Shown piece after piece: positions 1 to 6,231 of a stretch of 7,655 nucleotides of DNA. Made by a program: the position numbers and the translations under genes. This DNA is from an uncultured Candidatus Saccharibacteria bacterium (GTDB lineage Bacteria; Patescibacteriota; Saccharimonadia; Saccharimonadales; Saccharimonadaceae): the NCBI GenBank assembly GCA_938036845.1, contig CALHWA010000149.1, forward strand, positions 1-7,655, read 5' to 3'. The notes under the pieces are model-generated. The model did no database searches. It was not told where the DNA came from and saw only the letters and a program-made list of their open reading frames with translations. How positions within the stretch are numbered: position 1 is the first letter of the stretch; every line of letters starts with the position of its first letter.

Positions 1-963
1 CAGTTAGATGGGGTGGATATCGACTGGGAATTTCCAAAGGGGAGTCAGCAGGCCGACCTGATTGCCCTCTTGCGTGAACTGCGCGCGGCAACGACCACCA
101 GCGGGCGCCAGCCGACTATTTCGATGACGGGTGCACCAGCCAAGTGGTATGCTGAGCAAAATAGGTTTGCTGAGTACCAGCAGTACCTTGATCAGATTGC
201 GATCATGACGTATGACATGCGGGGGTTTGGCCCGTTTAAATCGCACACTGGGCACCATGCAGGGCTTTATACCGCGCCGGATGACCCGCTCGACCAGAGT
301 GCTCACTCGGCGGTGCAGCACTACCAAGCTCATGGTGCGCCAACAAACAAATTAACGATCGGGGCGGGGTGGTATAGCCGGCGGTTTACCTCAGTTCCTG
401 GGGTGAATCATGGACTGCACCAGCCCGTTGGCGATGCTCAAAAGGCTGGCGAGTACCACACCACGTATGACCGGCTCGAGCGAGAGTGCATTAATAAGAA
501 TGGCTACACTCGCTACTGGGACGACGCAAGCAAAGCGCCCTATCTCTATAATGCTGCGCGGCGTGAATTTATTAGCTACGACGATGCGGAATCGATGAAG
601 TACAAGGCAGAGTATGTCCAGCAGCACAATTTGCAAGGGATTATTGTTTGGCGCTATCTTTCTGACCCGCAGAGTAATGATGCGTTGCTGCGCCAGCTTG
701 ACCACACGCTGCATGGTAGCGCTACGCCATCGTCGACTCAGCCGCAATCAAATCAGTCACAGAATACCACGTTGCCACCAAAGGTGATGCATATCTCACA
801 GGCCGAGCAGCCGCAGCTGGGCCAGTCGCAGCGTGACGGGGCATTGGCAGCGGCTGGTGATAATGTTCCGCTGCTCTATTATGGCGGCGCGGCGCTGGTT
901 GTGCTAGGTGGAGTTGGCGCGGCAGTGTCCGCCAGGCGGCGCCGGCGCGCCGTGCGGCGTTGA
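1..963 (+). CDS. GH18 family glycosidase (chitinase-like), membrane-anchored, 5' partial
   Basis: The reading frame is already open at base 1, so the N-terminus lies outside the window; 320 residues are visible. The first ten hold the GH18 active-site strand LDGVDIDWE, in which E10 is the expected proton donor and D6 and D8 the assisting acids. Further barrel signatures are MTYDMRG (residues 69-75) and IIVWRYLSD, with W217 lining the substrate site. Family members hydrolyse beta-1,4-linked GlcNAc in chitin, peptidoglycan fragments or N-glycans, with the substrate N-acetyl group assisting; the substrate here cannot be told. After the barrel come a Q/S/T/P-rich linker (about 238-288), one hydrophobic segment (about 289-311) and a tail of mostly arginines. 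This implies a cell-surface enzyme held by a C-terminal membrane anchor with the tail inside. No LPxTG sorting motif is visible. A signal peptide cannot be checked. Its stop codon overlaps the -35 box of the next operon. Confidence 0.9.
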   Translation, partial: QLDGVDIDWEFPKGSQQADLIALLRELRAATTTSGRQPTISMTGAPAKWYAEQNRFAEYQQYLDQIAIMTYDMRGFGPFKSHTGHHAGLYTAPDDPLDQSAHSAVQHYQAHGAPTNKLTIGAGWYSRRFTSVPGVNHGLHQPVGDAQKAGEYHTTYDRLERECINKNGYTRYWDDASKAPYLYNAARREFISYDDAESMKYKAEYVQQHNLQGIIVWRYLSDPQSNDALLRQLDHTLHGSATPSSTQPQSNQSQNTTLPPKVMHISQAEQPQLGQSQRDGALAAAGDNVPLLYYGGAALVVLGGVGAAVSARRRRRAVRR

Positions 964-988
964 CAATAAATAGTTTAGCTAGTAAACT
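960..988 (+). promoter_or_regulatory. Promoter of the MarR-ABC operon
   Basis: TTGACA (960-965, perfect -35 consensus) is followed after exactly 17 bp by TAAACT (983-988, 4 of 6 matches to the -10 consensus). The -35 box contains the TGA stop of the upstream glycosidase gene. Transcription should begin near 995, only about two bases before the marR start codon at 997, so the mRNA would be leaderless or nearly so. Confidence 0.55.
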
Positions 989-991
989 ATT
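969..991 (+). promoter_or_regulatory. Palindromic operator, probable MarR binding site
   Basis: A perfect inverted repeat has 9-bp arms, AATAGTTTA (969-977) and TAAACTATT (983-991), separated by GCTAG. It fills the spacer and covers the whole -10 box of the promoter directly in front of marR. MarR dimers bind such palindromes, and placement over the -10 is the classic arrangement for autorepression. Binding by this protein is inferred from position only. Confidence 0.6.
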
Positions 992-996
992 AGAGC

Positions 997-1467
997 ATGA
1001 CGATAGAAGTACCCCCGAGCGCGCAGTCACAGCGTCAAGAATGGATTGAGCATATTACGAGCTGCATGTTTCAGCTCAAGCAGCGCCTAGCCCATGCCGC
1101 GCGCCAAACCGACCAGCAGTTTGGTTTGACGCCAGTCCACTGGTATGTGCTGAGTCTGCTGCATCGTGGAGCTATCGAGACAATGGGTGATGTCGCGGCA
1201 AAGCTGTGTGTTTCTAAGGGCGCGGCGACGCAGATCCTTGACGTGCTGGTGGCAAAAAAGCTCGTTCGGCGCACGCTTGATCCGCACGATCGACGGGTGG
1301 TGCGCCTACAGTTGACGACGCAAAGCCAGCAGATAACCGATCACTTCCAGCAGTATATGGCGGAGGCTGTTGCCGATCTTTTTGCGGTGCTGAGCGATGC
1401 CGAGCTGGCGCAGCTTGGCCAGCTGATTGATAAAGTAGCTCAGGGCTACCGGGCCGAGCGAACATGA
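997..1467 (+). CDS. MarR-family transcriptional regulator
   Basis: A 156-residue protein of normal MarR length. Helical dimerisation segments lie at the N-terminus (about 13-42) and C-terminus (about 108-152) around a winged helix-turn-helix. The helix-turn-helix runs about 63-85, with a recognition helix containing SKGAATQILDVL, followed by the wing at about 91-106 with the family hallmark DPHDRRVVRL (D95, R99, R100). MarR proteins are cytoplasmic dimeric repressors that leave DNA when a ligand or oxidant is sensed; a single Cys occurs in each of the N-terminal helix (C23) and the DNA-binding domain (C71). The start at 997 is chosen because it lies directly behind the promoter and operator; no strong Shine-Dalgarno precedes it. 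The stop overlaps the next start codon (ATGA), so it is the first gene of an exporter operon it probably controls. The inducer is unknown. Confidence 0.93.
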   Translation: MTIEVPPSAQSQRQEWIEHITSCMFQLKQRLAHAARQTDQQFGLTPVHWYVLSLLHRGAIETMGDVAAKLCVSKGAATQILDVLVAKKLVRRTLDPHDRRVVRLQLTTQSQQITDHFQQYMAEAVADLFAVLSDAELAQLGQLIDKVAQGYRAERT

Positions 1468-3245
1468 CGTATATCTGGCGATTACTCCGGGGATATTGGT
1501 GGCAGCTCGGGCTGCTGGTTGCTGCAACGTATGGTTCGGTGATGGCAACGCTTAGTTTGCCAGACTTTATGGCGGCGATTATTAATAAGGGTATCGTTGG
1601 CGCAGATATGGCCGTTCTGTGGCATAATGGCTGGCAGATGATTATGGTAACACTGGCGGGTGCAGTGGGGACGATTGTCTCAGTTTTCTTTGCGACGCGG
1701 ATTGCGACAGGCCTCAGTCAGCAGCTGCGCGATCAGGTGTTTGCCCGGGTGGAGGATTATGCTATGGTGGACTTTAACCGTTTCTCGACAGCGTCGCTTA
1801 TAACTCGCTCGACCAACGATATTCAGCAGATCCAATCAACGGCGATTATGCTGCTGCGCATTGCCTTGATGGCACCGATTATGGCTGTGGCTGGCCTGCA
1901 CAAGGCGCTGGCCAATGCACCGAGTCTGAGCTGGATTATTGCCCTGGCGGTTGCCGTGCTTCTGGCAGTCATCATTGGCTTGTTTATTGCGGCGATGCCT
2001 CGCTTTCAGCGGCTGCAGAGCGTGGTGGATACGCTGAACTTAGTTGCCCGCGAGAACTTAACGGGTTTGCGCGTCGTGCGGGCTTTTCATACCGAGGCAG
2101 TCGAAGAAGCAAAATTTGATACTGTCAACCACGAGCTCACTAAGCTCAACCTCGTAGTCAATCGCCTGATGATGGTGATGGAGCCAGTGATGATGCTGGT
2201 GATGAATCTCGCGAGCGTGGCGGTGGTGTGGTATGGCGCGCTGGCAATTGGTGATGGGCGCCTCGCGATTGGCAATATGATGGCCTTTTTGCAATATGCC
2301 TTGCAGGTGATTATGTCGTTCTTGATGATTTCGATGGTGTTTATTATGGCACCGCGCGCGGCTGTGTCGGTGCGCCGGGTAGCGGAGGTGCTTGATACCG
2401 AGCCGTCGATTACTGACCCGGCCAAGCCTCGGCCACTCGCGCCGGGTGGCACGGGGCGGATTGAATTTCGCAACGTTACCTTTGCCTACCCAGGGGCAGA
2501 TGAGCCAGTGCTCAGTAATATTAGCTTTGTGGCGGAGCCTGGCCAGACGACGGCGTTTATTGGCAGCACAGGCTCGGGCAAGTCGACATTAGTCAATTTG
2601 ATTCCGCGGTTTTATGATGTGTCGGCTGGGCAGATTTTGCTTGATGGGGTGGATATTCGTCACCTCAGGCTGACTGACTTAGCCAGCCAGATTGGCTATG
2701 TGCCGCAAAAAGGTGTGCTGTTTCGGGGGAGTATTGCCAGTAATATTGCCTATGGTGCGCCTAAAGCAGATAAGGCGGCGATTGCTCATGCAGCAGAGGT
2801 GGCTCAGGCGAGCGACTTTATTGGCCAGCTCGATGATGGCATGGCAAGTGAGATCGCGCAAGGCGGTACCAATGTCTCGGGCGGGCAACGCCAGCGCCTC
2901 GCGATCGCCCGGGCGTTGGCCGCGCAGCCCCAGGTGTATATCTTTGATGATTCGTTCTCGGCACTTGATGCGCGGACGGATGCCGCGCTGCGCCGGCGTC
3001 TCACGCAGGAGCTGGCGGGTAAGACGGTGCTGATCGTCGGGCAGCGGATTAATACGATTGCCCAGGCGGATAACATTATTGTGCTAGATGAAGGGAAGAT
3101 CGTTGGCCAGGGGCGGCACCAGGAGCTGATGAAAACCTGTGCGGTGTACCAAGAGATTGCCGCATCGCAGCTCAGTGAGGGCGAGCTGGCTGTGCTTGAG
3201 CGGCCTACTTCGCTCGGTGTCGCTACGCAAGGAGGGGTGCGATGA
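1464..3245 (+). CDS. ABC exporter half-transporter with degenerate ATPase site (heterodimer subunit 1)
   Basis: A 593-residue type IV (ABCB-like) exporter half: a transmembrane domain (about 1-310) and a C-terminal ATPase domain (about 330-575). Visible motifs are the A-loop Y342, Walker A GSTGSGKST (367-375), Q-loop Q415, signature VSGGQ (471-475) and Walker B VYIFD (491-495). Two catalytic positions are altered: the residue after Walker B is D496 instead of Glu, and the H-loop His is Gln (Q527). These changes mark the degenerate-site subunit of heterodimeric drug exporters such as TM287/288, BmrCD, LmrCD and EfrCD. Translation is probably coupled to marR through the ATGA overlap, as no strong ribosome binding site is seen. 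The likely role is ATP-driven export of drugs or lipophilic compounds across the cytoplasmic membrane together with the next gene's product; the substrate is not predictable. Confidence 0.93.
   Translation: MTYIWRLLRGYWWQLGLLVAATYGSVMATLSLPDFMAAIINKGIVGADMAVLWHNGWQMIMVTLAGAVGTIVSVFFATRIATGLSQQLRDQVFARVEDYAMVDFNRFSTASLITRSTNDIQQIQSTAIMLLRIALMAPIMAVAGLHKALANAPSLSWIIALAVAVLLAVIIGLFIAAMPRFQRLQSVVDTLNLVARENLTGLRVVRAFHTEAVEEAKFDTVNHELTKLNLVVNRLMMVMEPVMMLVMNLASVAVVWYGALAIGDGRLAIGNMMAFLQYALQVIMSFLMISMVFIMAPRAAVSVRRVAEVLDTEPSITDPAKPRPLAPGGTGRIEFRNVTFAYPGADEPVLSNISFVAEPGQTTAFIGSTGSGKSTLVNLIPRFYDVSAGQILLDGVDIRHLRLTDLASQIGYVPQKGVLFRGSIASNIAYGAPKADKAAIAHAAEVAQASDFIGQLDDGMASEIAQGGTNVSGGQRQRLAIARALAAQPQVYIFDDSFSALDARTDAALRRRLTQELAGKTVLIVGQRINTIAQADNIIVLDEGKIVGQGRHQELMKTCAVYQEIAASQLSEGELAVLERPTSLGVATQGGVR
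3229..3235 (+). promoter_or_regulatory. Strong Shine-Dalgarno for the second ABC gene
   Basis: AAGGAGG ends six bases before the ATG at 3242, inside the 3' end of the preceding gene. It fixes the start of the second transporter gene and shows that the organism has ordinary anti-Shine-Dalgarno pairing, in contrast to the leaderless-looking starts elsewhere in the window. Confidence 0.75.
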
Positions 3246-5263
3246 GCCAGCAATTGTCGGCAAAGTCGCGTTCATCAGGAGTGCGCCGCGGCCCAATGGG
3301 TGGGCCAGTCGCTGGTGGTGGCACGGAGCGAGCCAAGGACTTCCGCTCGGCGGTGCGTACGCTGCTGCAGTATCTGCGCGCCTTTCGTTGGCAGCTGATG
3401 CTGGTGATTGGTTTGACGATTGTCAGTACACTGTTTGCGATCGTTAGCCCCAAACTGCTCGGCAACGCGACCAACCAAATCGTCGATGACTACACGCGCC
3501 TGCGTACCTACGACGCTATCCACGAGAAGCTTCCTGCCGGTGCAGCGATCCCCGCGGGTATGACGGGTGAGCAATTTATGGCATCGCCCCAGGGTAAGCA
3601 GCTGGCGCAGGCGCTACCTGCCTCGGCTCGCGAAGCCGCCAAGACGCTCGACCTCAGCACGCGCCCCACCTTCCATTACGATGCGATCTTGCAGATTATC
3701 CTCTGGTTAGTAGGGCTTTATACAATCAGTGCACTGTTTCGTTATGGGCAGGCCTGGCTCATGACTAATATTACCCAGAAGCTCACATACCAGCTGCGCC
3801 GCGATATCTCAGAGAAGATCAATCGCTTGCCGCTGCGCTATTTTGATACACAAACCCACGGCGAAGTCCTCAGTCGCATTACCAACGATGTCGATACAGT
3901 AGGCCAAACGCTTACCCAAAGCCTGTCGCAAATGATGAGTGCGGTGGTGATGCTAGTGGGGATCCTCGCGATGATGCTGTCGATTAGTTGGCTGCTGACT
4001 ATGGTGGCGCTCTTGGTTGTGCCGCTGTCGATGGGGTTGATCGTTATGATTACCAAGCGCTCACAAACGCAGTTTGTCCGCCAGCAAGATGAGCTGGGCG
4101 AGCTCAATGGCCATATTGAGGAGATGTATGCTGGCCACCAGGTGATGCGTGCTTTTCGCGGGCAGGAGCGTTCGCTGAAGACGTTTCGGCAGATTAACCA
4201 GCGGCTTTTCTCGAGCGCGTGGCAGTCGCAGTTTCTCTCTGGTTTGATGTATCCAGTGATGAATGTGGTGGGGAATATTGGCTATGTTGGCGTGGCGGTG
4301 CTCGGTGGCTGGCTGGCAATTGAGGGGCGGATTAAGATTGGTGATATTCAGGCTTTCATCCAATATATGCAGCAGTTCAATCAGCCGATTACTCAGACAG
4401 CGAATATCGCTAATGTGCTACAATCGACGGCGGCTGCAGCTGAGCGGGTCTTTGAATTTCTCAAAGAGCCAGCCGAAGCGCCCGACCCGGTGCCTGCTAC
4501 GACGCTGCCAGTGGTGCGTGGCGAAGTGGAGTTTCGCAATGTTGTCTTTGGCTACGACACAAAGACGCCGGTTATTAAGCACCTCTCGGCTCATATTCGC
4601 CCTGGCCAGCGGGTGGCGATTGTTGGGCCAACGGGTGCGGGTAAGACAACGCTGGTTAATCTGTTGATGCGATTTTATGATATTGATAGTGGCCAGATCT
4701 TGATCGATGGGGTGGATATTGCCCAGATGACGCGTAGTAGCGTCCGGCAACTCTTTGGTATGGTGCTGCAAGATACGTGGCTTTTCCATGGGACGATCCG
4801 CGACAACCTGCGCTATGGTAATCCTGAGGCAAGCGAAGCTGAGCTGCTGGCGGTGGCGCGTGAGGCACATGTCGACCATTTTGTCCGGTCGCTGCCTGGT
4901 GGCTACGACATGGTGCTCGACGAGGCCGCAACTAATATGTCGCAAGGGGAAAAGCAACTGCTAACGATTGCCCGCGCCATGCTGGCCAATACACCGATGC
5001 TCATCTTGGACGAAGCAACCAGCTCGGTCGATACTCGCACTGAGGTACTGATCCAGCAGGCGATGGATAAGCTAATGCAGCACAAGACAAGCTTTGTTAT
5101 TGCTCATCGCCTGAGCACGATTCGTGACGCCGATCTCATTCTTGTGATGAAGGACGGTAATGTTATCGAGCAGGGCACGCATGACGAGCTACTCGCTCAG
5201 AATGGCTTTTATGCGGAGCTGTATCGGAGTCAGTTTGCGGAAGAAGTCGATAAACCCGCATAG
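3242..5263 (+). CDS. ABC exporter half-transporter with catalytic ATPase site (heterodimer subunit 2)
   Basis: A 673-residue partner of the preceding gene, overlapping it by ATGA. A basic, Gly-rich cytoplasmic N-terminus (about 1-33) precedes the transmembrane domain. Between TM1 (about 50-72) and TM2 (about 147-168) lies an extra polar stretch (about 82-145) likely to form an extracellular domain, as known for the BmrD-type subunit. The ATPase domain has A-loop Y438, Walker A GPTGAGKTT (462-470), Q-loop Q510, Walker B MLILD with catalytic E591, and H-loop H622, all intact. Its signature, however, is MSQGE (566-570) instead of LSGGQ. In a dimer with subunit 1, these intact residues plus subunit 1's VSGGQ form the one hydrolysing site, and MSQGE faces the dead site. 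Both lengths are close to those I recall for BmrC and BmrD. Multidrug or lipid export is the likely role; substrate unknown. Confidence 0.93.
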   Translation: MSQQLSAKSRSSGVRRGPMGGPVAGGGTERAKDFRSAVRTLLQYLRAFRWQLMLVIGLTIVSTLFAIVSPKLLGNATNQIVDDYTRLRTYDAIHEKLPAGAAIPAGMTGEQFMASPQGKQLAQALPASAREAAKTLDLSTRPTFHYDAILQIILWLVGLYTISALFRYGQAWLMTNITQKLTYQLRRDISEKINRLPLRYFDTQTHGEVLSRITNDVDTVGQTLTQSLSQMMSAVVMLVGILAMMLSISWLLTMVALLVVPLSMGLIVMITKRSQTQFVRQQDELGELNGHIEEMYAGHQVMRAFRGQERSLKTFRQINQRLFSSAWQSQFLSGLMYPVMNVVGNIGYVGVAVLGGWLAIEGRIKIGDIQAFIQYMQQFNQPITQTANIANVLQSTAAAAERVFEFLKEPAEAPDPVPATTLPVVRGEVEFRNVVFGYDTKTPVIKHLSAHIRPGQRVAIVGPTGAGKTTLVNLLMRFYDIDSGQILIDGVDIAQMTRSSVRQLFGMVLQDTWLFHGTIRDNLRYGNPEASEAELLAVAREAHVDHFVRSLPGGYDMVLDEAATNMSQGEKQLLTIARAMLANTPMLILDEATSSVDTRTEVLIQQAMDKLMQHKTSFVIAHRLSTIRDADLILVMKDGNVIEQGTHDELLAQNGFYAELYRSQFAEEVDKPA

Positions 5264-5275
5264 CAAGCGTCATAG

Positions 5276-5313
5276 AGCTAATTGCATCATGTGTTACTTA
5301 GACGCAATTAGCT
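5276..5313. terminator. Stem-loop between convergent genes, possible bidirectional terminator
   Basis: A perfect 10-bp inverted repeat, AGCTAATTGC (5276-5285) and GCAATTAGCT (5304-5313), encloses an 18-nt loop. It lies just after the exporter stop codon and reaches the last codons of the convergent minus-strand gene. It could end both transcripts. The stem is A+T-rich, the loop is long and only a short T-run follows on the plus strand (TTTCT), so efficiency is doubtful. Confidence 0.4.
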
Positions 5314-5601
5314 TTCTGAGTTGCCTTAGCCAATCCCGTTTTGGCTGCTTGATGCGGGCAAGGAGGATAGCCCAATCGCCATCATTTCTTTCGAGGGCTT
5401 CAAGGATTGTATAATGACCGGTCTTCAATTTCTCATTAAGTTTTGGCAGACCTCGACCATCTGCATCATCGCGTGTACGGTTAATTTGACGGATAACTAA
5501 TTCTTCAATCTCATAAATAACGCGACTTTTATCACTGCAATTACGGCAGAAATGATTGATATAACCGGGGATAGAGGTTCAATACTATCAAGTAGAGACA
5601 T
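5294..5601 (-). pseudogene. Small unrecognised gene interrupted by a one-base frameshift
   Basis: An ATG at 5601 (minus) opens a frame beginning MSLLDSIEPLSP that stops after 34 codons. The next register stays open for 94 codons up to a TAA at 5294-5296, with no start codon of its own near its beginning. Adding one C to the CCCC run (plus-strand GGGG, 5567-5570) joins the two into a smooth 102-residue protein. The joined product has a possible metal-binding pair, HFCRNC (residues 17-22), then helical, highly charged sequence and a basic end (WLRQLRKLIASK). I do not recognise the family. It lies 25 bp downstream of the PEBP gene on the same strand and is probably co-transcribed with it. The stretch is visibly richer in A+T than its neighbours, which may mean acquisition or decay. 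A sequencing or assembly error in the homopolymer would produce the same picture. Confidence 0.55.
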
Positions 5602-5626
5602 TGTTTATAAGATTAATTAGTTGCTG

Positions 5627-6088
5627 TTACCGCAAATCAAATATATCCAACGCGCCAAATCTCCCTGTCAGCATACTGCGCTCGATGATGTGCGGGGCGA
5701 TTGCTTTGGAGAATTTCTTGGGGCGTGTTTTGGCGGGGAGGTCGAGCACGGTATTGAGTGCATAGACGAAGAACTGATAGCGATGGGTGCCAAAGGCGGG
5801 ATGCGGACCACCCCAACCGGGCTTACCCCAGGTAGTCGTGCCTTCGACGGCACCGTGGGGGAGGTAGTCACTGCCGATTTCTGTGGTGGGGGGTGGCAGA
5901 TTCCAGACGATCCAATGGTAAAAGCCACCAATGAAGGGTGCATCGGGGCTATAGCACACCACAGCGAGGCTCTGGGTGCCATCAGGGACGTCGCTGATGG
6001 TGAGAGGCGGTCGCTGGTTGCCGCCGAAGCGCGAATAGATCTTTGGTATTTTGGCGTTGTTTTTGAAGGCGGGGCTGGTGACTTTCAT
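5627..6088 (-). CDS. YbhB/YbcL-type phosphatidylethanolamine-binding protein (PEBP, Raf kinase inhibitor-like)
   Basis: A 153-residue single-domain protein matching bacterial PEBP. Family motifs are in order: the substrate-pocket strand CYSPDAP (45-51, D49), YHWIVWNLP (57-65, H58), and the G-rich segment with GTHRYQFFVYAL (100-111, H102). These Asp and His residues form the conserved anion-binding pocket. E. coli YbhB and YbcL are the classical relatives; the bacterial ligand and function are poorly defined, so no reaction is proposed. No signal peptide is visible with the chosen start, indicating a cytoplasmic protein. The start at 6088 begins MKVTSPAF, where family similarity begins. An in-frame ATG at 6115 would add nine residues but precedes the best -10 box. 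The gene is divergent from the methyltransferase gene and leads toward the broken gene at 5601. Confidence 0.88.
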   Translation of the reverse strand: MKVTSPAFKNNAKIPKIYSRFGGNQRPPLTISDVPDGTQSLAVVCYSPDAPFIGGFYHWIVWNLPPPTTEIGSDYLPHGAVEGTTTWGKPGWGGPHPAFGTHRYQFFVYALNTVLDLPAKTRPKKFSKAIAPHIIERSMLTGRFGALDIFDLR

Positions 6089-6094
6089 GTTTAT

Positions 6095-6123
6095 AGTATA
6101 CCGTATACTGGTCATGCTCGCCA
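6095..6123 (-). promoter_or_regulatory. Promoter of the PEBP gene with embedded palindrome
   Basis: Reading the minus strand, TATACT (6095-6100, 5 of 6 to the -10 consensus) ends six bases before the ATG at 6088, so transcription would start at or next to the start codon. The -35 candidate TGGCGA (6118-6123, 17-bp spacer) is weak. A perfect 15-bp palindrome, AGTATAC-C-GTATACT (6095-6109), covers the -10 box and could be a repressor site; no cognate regulator is identified. Confidence 0.4.
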
Positions 6124-6213
6124 GAATAATTTCGATCAAATGGCATACAAATGGGATGTGCACGGGAGAAAGCACCAAAAATAAGCCAGGCAATAGCATC
6201 ATAGGTAATTATT

Positions 6214-6222
6214 TGCTATAGT
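6214..6222 (+). promoter_or_regulatory. Extended -10 promoter of the methyltransferase gene
   Basis: TGCTATAGT is an extended -10 element (TGN plus TATAGT, 5 of 6). No good -35 box is found 16-18 bp upstream, which extended -10 promoters tolerate. The element ends nine bases before the ATG at 6232, leaving a 5' leader of about 0-4 nt. Confidence 0.45.
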
Positions 6223-6231
6223 GGGCCAATA

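Noticed and set aside
13..15. GTG at 13 as the start of the GH18 gene.
   Set aside because: The frame is open to base 1, and the catalytic motif LDGVDIDWE begins before this codon, so the true start is upstream of the window.
969..991. The palindrome before marR as a terminator of the GH18 gene.
   Set aside because: The stem is almost all A/T and no U-run follows (AGAGC comes next). Its position over the -10 box fits an operator better.
7..4719. The same 14-mer GATGGGGTGGATAT occurs at 7-20, 2643-2656 and 4706-4719.
   Set aside because: In all three it encodes DGVDI, part of the GH18 catalytic motif in one case and of the conserved D-G-x-D-I segment of ABC ATPases in the other two. Shared codon choice explains it; it is not a dispersed repeat.
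4418..4957. A 179-codon minus-strand ORF inside the second ABC gene.
   Set aside because: It lies opposite the conserved ATPase domain, whose motifs are intact, and its Arg/His-rich composition is typical of a shadow frame.
5160..5414. An 84-codon plus-strand ORF crossing the end of the exporter gene.
   Set aside because: It starts within the exporter gene in another frame and lies opposite the broken minus-strand gene; composition is shadow-like.
5621..6184. A 187-codon plus-strand ORF opposite the PEBP gene.
   Set aside because: The minus strand gives a clear PEBP protein with all family motifs; the plus-strand translation resembles nothing and lacks start signals. It is an antisense shadow.
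6089..6202. N-terminal extension of the PEBP protein to 6202.
   Set aside because: The extra residues lie upstream of the family domain and span the promoter and palindrome; similarity begins at MKVTSPAF.
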